Origin: Curtobacterium sp. S6
Lineage (GTDB): Bacteria; Actinomycetota; Actinomycetes; Actinomycetales; Micrococcaceae
DNA length: 64,000 bases
Reading direction: 5' to 3'
Assembly (NCBI RefSeq): GCF_000710345.2
Contig: NZ_JHEL01000015.1
Location: 868,001 to 932,000, forward strand
Shown: positions 33,375 to 42,600 of the stretch, one piece after another
Layout of the letters: every line of letters begins with the position of its first letter
Position numbering within the stretch: position 1 is the first letter of the stretch
Made by a program: the position numbers and the translations under genes
Notes under the pieces: model-generated
The model's input: only the letters and a program-made list of their open reading frames with translations
Told to the model about the DNA's origin: nothing
Database searches by the model: none

Positions 33375-34940
33375 TCAGTTCTCGTCCATCTCGTGGACAA
33401 GATTCAAGCTATCGGCCAGCGACGCCTCCAGGCTTACGCTGAGCTCTCCCGCGAGCAGCCCGATGCCGTAACGGTCCAGATCCCGCCGCTGGAAGACCCG
33501 GGCGGCGTGGTCGAGCCACCGGCCGGCGGCCTCCAGATCCATCGTGCGGCCCAGGTGCGACTGCAAGGTCTTGGCCTCGCGCCGGTCCGCCTTGACGTCG
33601 TGACGCCGCTTCTTCGGCACGGCCGACTCGGCATCCAGGGTGTCGATCGCGTACCGCAGCGACTTCGCGGCCTTGCGAACGTCGTGGATTCCCTCGAGGG
33701 CTTCCTCCACGAGCGGATCCTCCAGGCCCTCCGCTTTGCCCTCGCGATGCGACAGGCGTTTGGCGAGGGTGCTGAGAATCGCTTTCGCAACCTTCTTGCC
33801 GGACCACTCCGCGGCTTTCTCGGCCATCACGGGTTGCCGGGCGAAAGCGCGGAGCTCGCCGAGCAATTCCAGGTGCTCTGTCGTGCGGAGGCGCGTGATC
33901 GATGCCCGGACGGCGGCCTGTTCGTCCTCCGCCAGGAGATCCGAGACGTGCCCCTGAGCCACCTGGGTCAGGCGTTCCCATCCGTGACCTTCGGTCAGGA
34001 CCTCACGGACCACTTCCAGGTCCCGGGCCTCCCCCAGGACCGCGCCGGAGGCCTTGAGCTCCTCGTTCAGCCGCTTCTCGATCTCCGGGTCGATCACGCC
34101 GCGTAGCCCGCGCAATACGCTACGCAACCCACGGATGCGGATCCGGAGCTGATGGATCGAGTCGTCGACGCCCGCGTGGACCCCGAGGTCCAACGCGGGG
34201 ATGTCGTCGAGGTACTCGTGCAGGGCCGCGGAGATCACCTTCTGAGCCCCCGTCAGCTTCGGTGAATCCTTCTTCGCTTCGGGCGCCTCAGGCCGCTGTA
34301 TTTCGGCGGCCTCGTCGAAGTCACGATCCTGGCCCAGGGCGCGGCCGATTTTGGCGAACGACGTCGAGGGGTGGGCGCCGGCTCGGTGAAGGACCTTTTC
34401 GAGCTTGGTGAAGATCTTGTTCTGGGCCTTCTCCCCCAGCGATTCATCGAGGATCTCGACCTCCCACTCGCGCCAGGTCCGTTCGGTCCCCGTCGCGTGA
34501 TCGGTCGAATGGACAGTGTCATCGCAGAGCTCTGCGACTTCGGTTCCGTCCTCATCACGGATGATCGTGCGGATGCGGTGAGTGGCCAGGTGGGCGACGG
34601 GCTGCAGCTCCTCACCGAGGGTGATGCCCGCAAGAAGGTTCTTCATCGAGGCGGGCATCGCGTCCGAGGACTTCAGCAGATCCGCGTGCACCTCGTGGCG
34701 AGCCTCGCCGAGGACGAATTTCACGTGCCAGCCCTCGTCGTGGCCCCCACGACGACGCCGGAGCACCACGCGGTGCCGGGCCAGGTCACGGCCGGCGGTG
34801 TCGAAGTAGGTCGCGTCCAGGTGCTGATCCTGAGGCTGGTCGTCCGGGAACAGGTTTTTCAGCGCGCCGAGGTCGATATTCACCTCGTCCTCGGCAGGAG
34901 CCTCATATTTGCGTTCGATTTCTTGATGGGTGTTGCTCAT
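33375..34940 (-). CDS. CYTH and CHAD domain protein
   Basis: A 521-residue protein with two phosphate-chemistry domains. The CYTH domain covers about residues 1-210: EIERKYEAP (the ExExK signature), ATYFDTAGRDLARHRVVLRRRRGG and HVKFVLGEARHEV. The CHAD domain follows from about 250, with paired helices bearing His such as DDSIHQLRIRIRGLRSVL and GIHDVRKAAKSLRYAIDTL. CYTH acts on triphosphates, CHAD binds polyphosphate. ATG 34940 begins the CYTH domain; a longer frame adds 36 residues without resemblance. Single-gene unit. Confidence 0.93.
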   Translation of the reverse strand: MSNTHQEIERKYEAPAEDEVNIDLGALKNLFPDDQPQDQHLDATYFDTAGRDLARHRVVLRRRRGGHDEGWHVKFVLGEARHEVHADLLKSSDAMPASMKNLLAGITLGEELQPVAHLATHRIRTIIRDEDGTEVAELCDDTVHSTDHATGTERTWREWEVEILDESLGEKAQNKIFTKLEKVLHRAGAHPSTSFAKIGRALGQDRDFDEAAEIQRPEAPEAKKDSPKLTGAQKVISAALHEYLDDIPALDLGVHAGVDDSIHQLRIRIRGLRSVLRGLRGVIDPEIEKRLNEELKASGAVLGEARDLEVVREVLTEGHGWERLTQVAQGHVSDLLAEDEQAAVRASITRLRTTEHLELLGELRAFARQPVMAEKAAEWSGKKVAKAILSTLAKRLSHREGKAEGLEDPLVEEALEGIHDVRKAAKSLRYAIDTLDAESAVPKKRRHDVKADRREAKTLQSHLGRTMDLEAAGRWLDHAARVFQRRDLDRYGIGLLAGELSVSLEASLADSLNLVHEMDEN

Positions 34941-35014
34941 GGTGGTTACGCCTCTTTCCGCCACCGTGTCATCGGTGACGCCGTGGTTCGGGTCCGTCAA
35001 CAACCCTATACATA

Positions 35015-35048
35015 ATGCAACCCGCCGGATGTCTCCGACGGGTTGCAT
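35015..35048. terminator. Hairpin downstream of sepX/glpR
   Basis: ATGCAACCCG...CGGA and TCCG...CGGGTTGCAT form 15-base arms around TGTC with one mismatched pair. It is 27 bases past the sepX stop on the minus strand. Confidence 0.65.
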
Positions 35049-35075
35049 GGGATCGCTCTGAGGATTGGGGTCTGC

Positions 35076-36206
35076 CTAGGCCCGACGGCGCGACAGGACG
35101 TCGTCGAGGTTGAGCCGCGAATCGTTGGTGCCCTTGGAGGCCGCCTCGGTCAGCGTGGAGGACGTGGACTTCGGCGCCTGGGGAACCTCGACGGGTTCGG
35201 GCGCGGAGCGATGGACCTCCGGTGCGTCGATGTAGGTGGGACGGGGCACCTCGACCGGAGACCACTCGCTCGTGGCCGGGGTGAAGGCCACCGGCTTACC
35301 CGCGGCGACGCGGCGAGCCTGTTCGCGGAGGGTCTCGATATCCAGACCGGGTTCCTGGACGAAGGGTACGTCTTGGGAATGGTCGTATTCTTCCGCCTCA
35401 AGGCTGGTCCCCGCGGCCTGGGCCGAGGGAGCGGCATCGAACGATGCCTGGCCGGCGGGAGCCTGGAAGGCCTTGATTTCCTCGTGAGACGCTGCGCCCG
35501 CTTGGGCATCGAAGACGTCCCGGCGGCCCTTGATGACGAGTCCTTCCGAGGACTCGGTTGCTACGGGGAGATCCCGTTCTTCGGATTCCTCGGCCCACTC
35601 GGAGGCGCGATCCTCCTCCACACGCCTCGCTGCTGGGCGGCGAGCCTGTTGGCGATCGGCGAGCGCCAAATACCGAAGACCCGCGAAGGCGCCGACGCCC
35701 ACCACCAGGAGGAACACCGGAAGCGTCCACGAAATGGCCGTCAGTGGGGCCAGGACCACGGTCACGAGACCGCACAGAATGGCCGCGACGCCGATGAGGG
35801 CCGTGCACGTACGCCCCCAACGAATGCGGGGGGCGGCATTGCGCCCGGCGGGCGCGATGGCCGCGTCACGGCGCTGGGACGGTCGCGGCACGCGAACGCC
35901 CTCCTGCATTGTCTCGTCAGCGGCAACCACGGATTCTCTCGCCATGGCGTCGCGCCGGGATTCGGCACCGTCTGAGCCTGCGCTATGGGGGCTCGGGGAC
36001 TGGTTACTGTACATGTCATTCCTTTGACGCAGTAGCACGTGGTCCCGGGGGAAGGCGGGGTCGGTTTTTTCCATGATATCGGTGGCGCTGACTTGCGCGA
36101 CGACGAAGGGACGACGACGTCGATCGATGACGCGCACCGACCAAAAGACGACTACGAAAACAACGACCAGCAGGAGGCTGGAGGCTGAAACCCATGAAAA
36201 AGACAC
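35076..36206 (-). CDS. sepX: Divisome protein SepX/GlpR-like
   Basis: A 376-residue membrane protein. It has an N-terminal span (SSLLLVVVFVVVFWSV), then a polar linker of about 100 residues, two further spans (TALIGVAAILCGLVTVVLAPL and WTLPVFLLVVGVGAFAGLRYL), and a long acidic cytoplasmic tail with SEWSPVEVPRPTYIDAPEV near the end. Its place next to galU, with fthC and fmdB beyond, matches the actinobacterial neighbourhood of SepX of Streptomyces and GlpR (Rv0996) of Mycobacterium. Family call rests on synteny plus topology and the W-PVPVP-PTY motif. Confidence 0.75.
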   Translation of the reverse strand: MSFSWVSASSLLLVVVFVVVFWSVRVIDRRRRPFVVAQVSATDIMEKTDPAFPRDHVLLRQRNDMYSNQSPSPHSAGSDGAESRRDAMARESVVAADETMQEGVRVPRPSQRRDAAIAPAGRNAAPRIRWGRTCTALIGVAAILCGLVTVVLAPLTAISWTLPVFLLVVGVGAFAGLRYLALADRQQARRPAARRVEEDRASEWAEESEERDLPVATESSEGLVIKGRRDVFDAQAGAASHEEIKAFQAPAGQASFDAAPSAQAAGTSLEAEEYDHSQDVPFVQEPGLDIETLREQARRVAAGKPVAFTPATSEWSPVEVPRPTYIDAPEVHRSAPEPVEVPQAPKSTSSTLTEAASKGTNDSRLNLDDVLSRRRA

Positions 36207-36302
36207 GATTGTAGTTTAGCCGGGCCGAGCGGTGGTTCGCGGTTCCCGGAGGGTGTGTCACGCCCCTCATTATTTGCCCGCGGACGTTACGTCCCGCAGA
36301 CG

Positions 36303-36340
36303 CGCGAGGCGGGACGTCCTCACGAACGTCCCGCCTCGCG
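36303..36340. terminator. galU terminator hairpin
   Basis: CGCGAGGCGGGACGT (36303-36317) and its exact complement (36326-36340) enclose CCTCACGA. It lies 24 bases past the galU stop on the minus strand. Confidence 0.75.
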
Positions 36341-36363
36341 GGGATGGTGTGGTCCGAACCGAA

Positions 36364-37278
36364 TCAGCCCTCGGGAAGGGTCTGGACGAATTCCTTGAGC
36401 CAGCTCCGCAGACCGGGGCCGAGATCGTCGCGCTCGGCCGCCAAGATCACGTTGGCCTTGAGATAGGACAGTTTGTCGCCCGTGTCGAAACGTCGGCCGT
36501 TGAAGACGACGCCGTACACGCCTTCGCCTTCACCGCTTCCCTGGCCCAGGGTCTCCAAGGCGTCGGTCAGCTGGATCTCGTCACCGCGTCCGGGAGGGGT
36601 GTTCTCCAGGACGTCGAAGACGTGCGGATGCAAGACGTAGCGGCCGATGATGGCCAAATTCGAGGGGGCCTCTTCCGGCTTCGGCTTCTCGACCATGCCG
36701 GTGACCTTGACGTACTCTTCCCCTTCGACGGCCTCGACGGCAGCGCAACCGTAGGCGCTGATCTGTTCTTGGGGAACCTCCATCAGGGCCACGACGCTGC
36801 CGCCCGTCGCCTCCTGCGCGGTGATCATCCGCTCGAGGAGGTCTTCCTTTTCGTCGATGAGGTCATCGCCGAGGAGCACGGCAAACGGGTTGTCGCCCAC
36901 ATGGGTCTTGGCTCGCAATACCGCGTGACCGAGCCCCTTGGGATCGCCCTGGCGAAGGTAATGCAATTCGCCGAGAGCCGTGGCTTGTTGCACCGACTCG
37001 AGCAGGGCATCCTTGCCCTGTTCCTTGAGCGATGCCTCAAGATCGGGGATACGGTCGAAATGGTCCTCGAGGGCTCGCTTTGAACGGCCCGTAATCATGA
37101 GAATGTCATCAAGACCAGCGGACACGGCTTCCTGAACCACGTACTGAATGGCCGGGCGGTCAACCACCGGCAACATTTCCTTGGGGCTCGCCTTGGTCGC
37201 GGGAAGGAACCGAGTACCCAAGCCTGCGGCCGGAATGACGGCCTTGGTGACGGGTTTTTGTGAATCATTTGCGGTCAT
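36364..37278 (-). CDS. galU: UTP-glucose-1-phosphate uridylyltransferase
   Basis: A 304-residue GalU that makes UDP-glucose for cell-wall and capsular polysaccharides. The nucleotide-binding signature is AVIPAAGLGTRFLPATKASPKEMLPVVDRP (residues about 14-43), with FAVLLGDDLIDEKEDLL later and GYVEKPKPEEAPSN-like VTGMVEKPKPEEAPSN. Full length. It is divergent from fthC and upstream of sepX on the same strand. Confidence 0.96.
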   Translation of the reverse strand: MTANDSQKPVTKAVIPAAGLGTRFLPATKASPKEMLPVVDRPAIQYVVQEAVSAGLDDILMITGRSKRALEDHFDRIPDLEASLKEQGKDALLESVQQATALGELHYLRQGDPKGLGHAVLRAKTHVGDNPFAVLLGDDLIDEKEDLLERMITAQEATGGSVVALMEVPQEQISAYGCAAVEAVEGEEYVKVTGMVEKPKPEEAPSNLAIIGRYVLHPHVFDVLENTPPGRGDEIQLTDALETLGQGSGEGEGVYGVVFNGRRFDTGDKLSYLKANVILAAERDDLGPGLRSWLKEFVQTLPEG

Positions 37279-37452
37279 ACAATTCAGAATAGCGGAGACC
37301 CCCAGAAAATCGTGGTGTTTTCCCCCTTTTTGGGGTCAATACACCGTTCAGACATAGCCCGCCCTTGGCCACCAGCATTTTTTGCGAGAGGTCGCGAGGC
37401 GGGGCCCAACCCGACGGCCCCGAGCCGTCGATCCGCTCAGGAAAGGCTTGCC

Positions 37453-38076
37453 GTGGACTCTGACCAGACCCTCGCAGCTAAAGCTCGACTCCGGCGCGAG
37501 ATGCTCGAGCGTCGCGCCGCCCGCCTACGCGCCGACCCGACCGGCAGGAAGCGCCGGTTCCTGGCCGCCGCATGGCGTGATGCGCTATTGCGCGCGACCG
37601 AAACTCATGTTCCCGTCGGCGAAACCGTCGCGGCTTTCCTCCCCACGGAAGCCGAGCCGCCCCTGCGCGAGGCATTGCGGGCCATCCACGAGTCCGGGCG
37701 TTCGGTCATCGTCCCGGTCTCCCTCCCCTTCCGGGTCTTGGAATGGGCCGAGTGGACGCCCGAGGCGGCCACCGAGACGAGTTCGTTCGGGATCGAAGAA
37801 CCCACCGGAGACCGACTCGGCGCTCAGGCCTTCTCGGAGTCCGCGCTCCGGTTGGTCCCCGCCCTCGCGGTGGACGAGCACGGCACGCGCCTGGGCTACG
37901 GGGGCGGATATTACGACGCCGCCCTCGCCGCGGCCGGACGAGGGCCCGCGGCGGGTGCCGACGTCGCGGTGTGCTTCTCGGACGAGGTCCTCCCGGCCGG
38001 CGCCGTCCCCGCGGAGCCGCACGACGCTCGTCTCCCGCGAGTCTGCACCGAGCACGGGTTAACGACCCTTCGGTGA
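37453..38076 (+). CDS. fthC: 5-formyltetrahydrofolate cyclo-ligase
   Basis: A 207-residue enzyme (5,10-methenyltetrahydrofolate synthetase) that salvages 5-formyl-THF. The ATP/folate signature GYGGGYYDAALAAA is at about residues 147-160, preceded by LVPALAVDEHGTRLG; the N-terminal helix is KARLRREMLERRAA. GTG 37453 has AGGAAAGG upstream; a frame with about 47 more codons before it looks non-coding. First gene of fthC-fmdB-SAF. Confidence 0.93.
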   Translation: MDSDQTLAAKARLRREMLERRAARLRADPTGRKRRFLAAAWRDALLRATETHVPVGETVAAFLPTEAEPPLREALRAIHESGRSVIVPVSLPFRVLEWAEWTPEAATETSSFGIEEPTGDRLGAQAFSESALRLVPALAVDEHGTRLGYGGGYYDAALAAAGRGPAAGADVAVCFSDEVLPAGAVPAEPHDARLPRVCTEHGLTTLR

Positions 38077-38134
38077 GGGGTCGTACTATAAGGGGGCTAC
38101 ACACCCCACCCGTCCACACCCGAGGAGATTCTTC

Positions 38135-38377
38135 ATGCCGGTCTACGCGTATGTGTGCAAGAACTGCCAGCACGCGTTCGATATTCGCCAGACCTTTCAG
38201 GATGACGCGCTGACCGAATGCCCCGAGTGCCACCAAGGCTCCCTGCGGAAGAAGTTCAACACCGTGGGCGTAAGCTTCAAGGGGTCCGGCTTCTACAGCA
38301 CCGATTCGAAGTCGAGCGGGGCCTCAAGCAGCGGCTCTTCCACGGAATCGACATCCACGACGTCCACCTCGGAGTAG
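38135..38377 (+). CDS. FmdB-family zinc ribbon protein
   Basis: An 80-residue protein. Two CxxC pairs, VCKNCQHAFDI and CPECHQGSLRKKFN, make the zinc ribbon; the rest is a Ser/Thr tail typical of actinobacterial FmdB. GAGGAGATT precedes ATG. Regulatory role only presumed from the family; the mycobacterial homologue occurs in the same neighbourhood. Confidence 0.9.
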   Translation: MPVYAYVCKNCQHAFDIRQTFQDDALTECPECHQGSLRKKFNTVGVSFKGSGFYSTDSKSSGASSSGSSTESTSTTSTSE

Positions 38378-38493
38378 ACGCTTCATCCACAGTGCCCTTC
38401 TTTTCGTGAGCTGACGCAGGGACCGTCCCCACACGGCGGCCGGAGCGCCGGGGCTTGCCACCGCGAGCGAGCACCCGGTGCCAAGCTCGGTGC

Positions 38494-39171
38494 ATGCGGA
38501 CTCAGACTTCTCGCCGGCGAATACAACGAAGCACGGCCATCCCCCTAGCCGTGAGGTGGCGGCACCACGTCAGCCGACGATTGCGCACCGTGGGGCTCTT
38601 GCTGATCATCGGTGCTTCGTTGAGCAATATGCTGTGGTCCGACTCGGGCACCGCCGGCTCCGCCCACGTGGTGTTGGCCGCGCGTGATTTACCCCTCGGG
38701 CATCGCCTGGCGGCCTCGGACCTTCGGGTGGTCGAGGCGACCGGGCCTGTGGCCGAGTACCTTCCGCGCGATCCTCCCGGGCCAGATGACCTGGATGGGG
38801 AGACGCTCGCCGTCCCCGTGAACCGAGACCAACCGATCTTTCGTTCATTGCTCGTGTCCCCCGCGTTGACCGAGCACCTTCCGGATGGGCTCGTCGCGGT
38901 GGCCGTTCGGATCCACGACCCGGATTCCCTGGTTCTGCTCGGCCCGGGCGCCCCCGTACGGCTCGTGACGCACGATGGTCAGGGAAATGCTCGGAGCATG
39001 GATGCGGTCTTGCTCTGGGCCCCACGATTCTCGGATACCGGCGCCTCACGGTCCCCTACGGAGAGCGGCAAGAACGTGATTTTCGTGGGGACCGACACCG
39101 AAACGGCGGCGGCGCTGGGCAGTGTCGCGGAGGAAGCGATAGTCCTGGCGCGCTCCGCGGCGCCCCGGTAG
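38494..39171 (+). CDS. SAF-domain protein (CpaB/RcpC-like)
   Basis: A 225-residue protein with an N-terminal span after a basic stretch (TVGLLLIIGASLSNMLW) and a SAF domain, VVLAARDLPLGHRLAASDLRVVEATG, followed by the second half with LAVPVNRDQPIFRSLL. Flp pilus CpaB proteins have this design, though no other pilus gene is near. The ATG is at 38494; a TTG 13 codons earlier is also open. Confidence 0.8.
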   Translation: MRTQTSRRRIQRSTAIPLAVRWRHHVSRRLRTVGLLLIIGASLSNMLWSDSGTAGSAHVVLAARDLPLGHRLAASDLRVVEATGPVAEYLPRDPPGPDDLDGETLAVPVNRDQPIFRSLLVSPALTEHLPDGLVAVAVRIHDPDSLVLLGPGAPVRLVTHDGQGNARSMDAVLLWAPRFSDTGASRSPTESGKNVIFVGTDTETAAALGSVAEEAIVLARSAAPR

Positions 39172-39266
39172 GTCTCGGTCCCGGCGCGCGATCCACCGGA
39201 TCGCGTCTCACGCCGCATCCCGGTGACGGCTCGGCGGGCTCCGGGGTGCGGCGGGCCCGGCGCAGA

Positions 39267-39611
39267 TTACCCCCAGTGAGGCGGGCGTTGCTCCAAGAGC
39301 CACCGGCCCATCTCGTCACGGCTTGCCCCGGGTGAGGTCTTCCCCGCGGCGTCGCTCGAACCTGCCGGGCCGGGGACAGGCCCGAACCCGGCAAGGCGTT
39401 CCGGTTCACCCTGGCTCGTGCTGGTTCCGCCGCTAGCCCGACGAGGACCCCGATGCCGGTAGCGACGACGTCCGGCGTCGTCGGTCTCCGGCCGCCCGGT
39501 CGGCTCCCGGTCGGCCGCGCCGCCCCGCCCGGTCGGCTCCCCCGCCGGGGTCGAGGTCCGACCGGCGTCCAGGGGCCCGTCCGGAGCGTTCACGAGCTCG
39601 GTGTCCTTCAC
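39267..39611 (-). CDS. Small disordered protein coupled to helicase-like gene
   Basis: A 114-residue protein dominated by G, R, P, T, S and E. Only the C-terminus looks structured: SRDEMGRWLLEQRPPHWG. That ending recurs in my memory of short proteins downstream of similar helicase-like genes in related actinobacteria. GTG at 39611 overlaps the stop of the large gene as GTGA, so translation is probably coupled. No function known. Confidence 0.6.
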   Translation of the reverse strand: MKDTELVNAPDGPLDAGRTSTPAGEPTGRGGAADREPTGRPETDDAGRRRYRHRGPRRASGGTSTSQGEPERLAGFGPVPGPAGSSDAAGKTSPGASRDEMGRWLLEQRPPHWG

Positions 39612-42600
39612 GACGGCCGCTCATCCTCCGACGGGATGTCCAGACCCAAATAGCCGAGGATCCGGTTGGCGACGGCCTGCGGATCGGTGAAGACGTCGAC
39701 CGTCCACAGCGAGGCCTGATTCCACCCGGTGCGCTCCAAACGCTCCGGGCGAAGTCGCGAGCGCTCCCGCACCGACGAGGCGGCGTACCGCGCGGTCCCG
39801 TCGGTCGAGATCCCCACGGGAAGCCTCAGCCCGCCGATCGCCGGCCCTTCCTTGGGACCCGCGGTCCGCGCCCGGGGGCTCGGCACGGCACCGGCCGAGA
39901 GGGACTCCGTCTTCGCCGTGGCGATGCCGTCGACCTCCTGCCCCGGTGTCAGGGTGACGTCCGCACCGGAGCGACGCAGGCGATGGGCGAGGTCGGCCAA
40001 GAGCCAATCGGCCTTGTATTCGTCTTCTTGCACGTCACGCACGGAGAGGAACTCGCTGCCGGCGTGCTCCGGAGCCAGGATCGCCGAGACACGCTCGTCA
40101 CCCTCGGTGGCCTGGTGCGCCGCGTCGTATTCCTCGAGGAAGGCCACGAAATCCTTCATGCCTTCAGCCAAGGCGGATTCCTTCAGGCTCTCGAGGCTCA
40201 GCGAGCTCACGATCCTGGTCTGGAACCGTGCGGTCGACATGGCCTTGACGAACCGCTGACGCCCGTGGGGCTCGGCCAGCTGGCCGAAGTGAGACGCCTG
40301 GGCCCCGGCCGCCGGGGCGACACCCAGGCTGAAGATCACGCGATCCCGGGTGAGCCCCTGTGCGCGGGCCACGTCCAAGATGCGGAAGGGCTCCAGGCCG
40401 GGGTCAAAGAACTCACGGAGCTCCGGATGGCTTTCCAGGCCGAGGCGAACCCCCTCGGCGATCCGGGCCGCGTGCCGTGAGCCCGCGGTGAGGACCGCGA
40501 GGGACTGCCGCGGGTTGCGGGCCGCGTGATCGAAGACCATCTCGACGACGGCCTTGACCTCCGCCTTGGGAGACTCGACTATAGGCGCTCCGACGTGATC
40601 GTCCGGTTGCGGGTCACGCAGATAATCCACGACGACGGACCGCTGCGAGGTGACCGCCTCCTCCCCGAACGGCATGGTCTCCAATTCGCCGCCGTAGAAG
40701 GCCTTATTCAGGTAGGAAACCAAGGTTTGGTCCCGGGCTTCGTGGATTCTGCCGAGAGAGGTTCCCGGAATCATCTGGGAGAGCACATCGAGGACCGACT
40801 CCACCGCATCGTCGGACGGGGCGTGATCGCCACCGGTCGTGGGCGAGACGATGAACGGTTGCGGGTATCCGGCGTGCTGGTCGCCGAAGGCGATGACCTG
40901 ATCGGTTCGGGCCAACGCGGACAGACACGTACCGAACGGCGTGGATTCCGAGTCCAGGATGACCACGGCATCGACCCGGGCCGAAGCCGGCAGGGCTCGT
41001 CCCACACCGAACGGGCTCGACAACCACAACGGCCGAAGCCCCGCGACCATATCGGGTGCGCGATCGAAGTAACCCCACAGGCCGATCGGTGCGCCCTTGA
41101 GGATCTGGCGAAGTTCCCTCGCCTGGACGGGCTTCAGCTGAACCCGTCGATTCCAGCCGCGCGCCGCGGCGTATCGGACTCGAGCCGGGCCCGAGGCGAT
41201 GTGGGCGGCGTCCGAGCGCCGGAAGGTGGACTCCCACTGCGCCAGCGACTTCCCGCTCACCAGGTTGACCTCCGGCCGATCGAGCATGATCTCGAAGGCC
41301 GACTGCCACCACGCGAGGTCGAGCTCCGCGCCGACCTGGCGCGTGGGGACGTGACGTTCCTCGAGGTCGGCCAAGAGCTCTTCGAGGCCTTTGCTCCGCA
41401 GGATGTGAAGAAGCTGTTCCCGTTCCGGCAGGGTGTCCAGCAGGAAGCGATCATTGGCCATCGCCTCGAAGGTCTCCAACAGCTCGGAGATCGAAATGGT
41501 GAAGTAGTCCTTGCGGGACGGGCTCTCCTCCATGACGATGGCGAGGTCCGCGACGCCGTCGGCCAACCGCCCATAAGCGCTTGTCATCTCCGCCAGTTGC
41601 CCGGGTAGCTGGACCGTGCGGCCCTCGTGGGCCCACTCCTGCCACTGTTCACGCTGCGCCTGAACGGTGATGAGCGCCTGGTGGAGATCGTCGATGTGCA
41701 CTTGCGGCGCAATGTACTCCTTGGCGGCCCGACGTAACCGGGACCGCTGCAAAGCGGACATCTCGATGCCTCGCTCCCGGCGCCACGTCGCCGAGGCCGT
41801 CGCCGCGATCAGATCGGTCACGGGGCGTTCGAAGATGTCTCGATTAAAGCGCCGCAACGAACCGCGGATCCCATCGAGCAGATTCAGTTGCTTCTTCCAC
41901 CCGCCCAGGCTGTTCTCTGGCCTCAGACCGATGGATTCGAAAGTTTCGCTGATCTCGGAGCGCAAGGACCGCGTCTGTTGTAGCAGGTCCCGCACGAGGG
42001 CCCGCGCCTGTTTGGTCTCTTCCGTATTGACCAAGCGCGCGCCGTACCAGGGAGCGGTGCGCGTCGTGGGGTTGAAGGCCCTGAGTTCCGAGACCCTCTC
42101 CAACTGGGCCACGGTTTCGTCCCGGTCCACCGTCGCGTCCATCACGGCGCGCTTGAAGCGGACCCGGGTCGAGGGCGCGTGGTCCCGCGAGGTCAGTTCC
42201 GCGAGCGTCTGCATGGCCTGAAGGGGCGAGACGCCCCAGCGCTCGTCGCGCCACCGCAGGGAATCGACGTGCTGGATGAGTTTGCGGCGGCTGTCGACGA
42301 GGTCCTCGTGAAGCCCGCCCAAGCGAGGCTCCACGGCACGTTCGTAGCGCACGATGGCATCGATGAAGTCCCTCGTCAGGCCGTCGGCGGAATGTTCCTC
42401 GCCGACCTCCAGGGTCAGGTCCTCGAGACCGAGTTCCGCGAGCCGACGACGCACGTTGGCGAGCGTCTCCCGGCGTTCGGCGAGGACCATGACCGATTTT
42501 CCGTCGGCCAACAGCCCGGCCACCACGTTCAGCGCCGCGCGGAGGTGCTGGGTGCCCGCCGGCGCCGTCACGGTCATCGACTCTCCCGCGCGAGCGCGTT

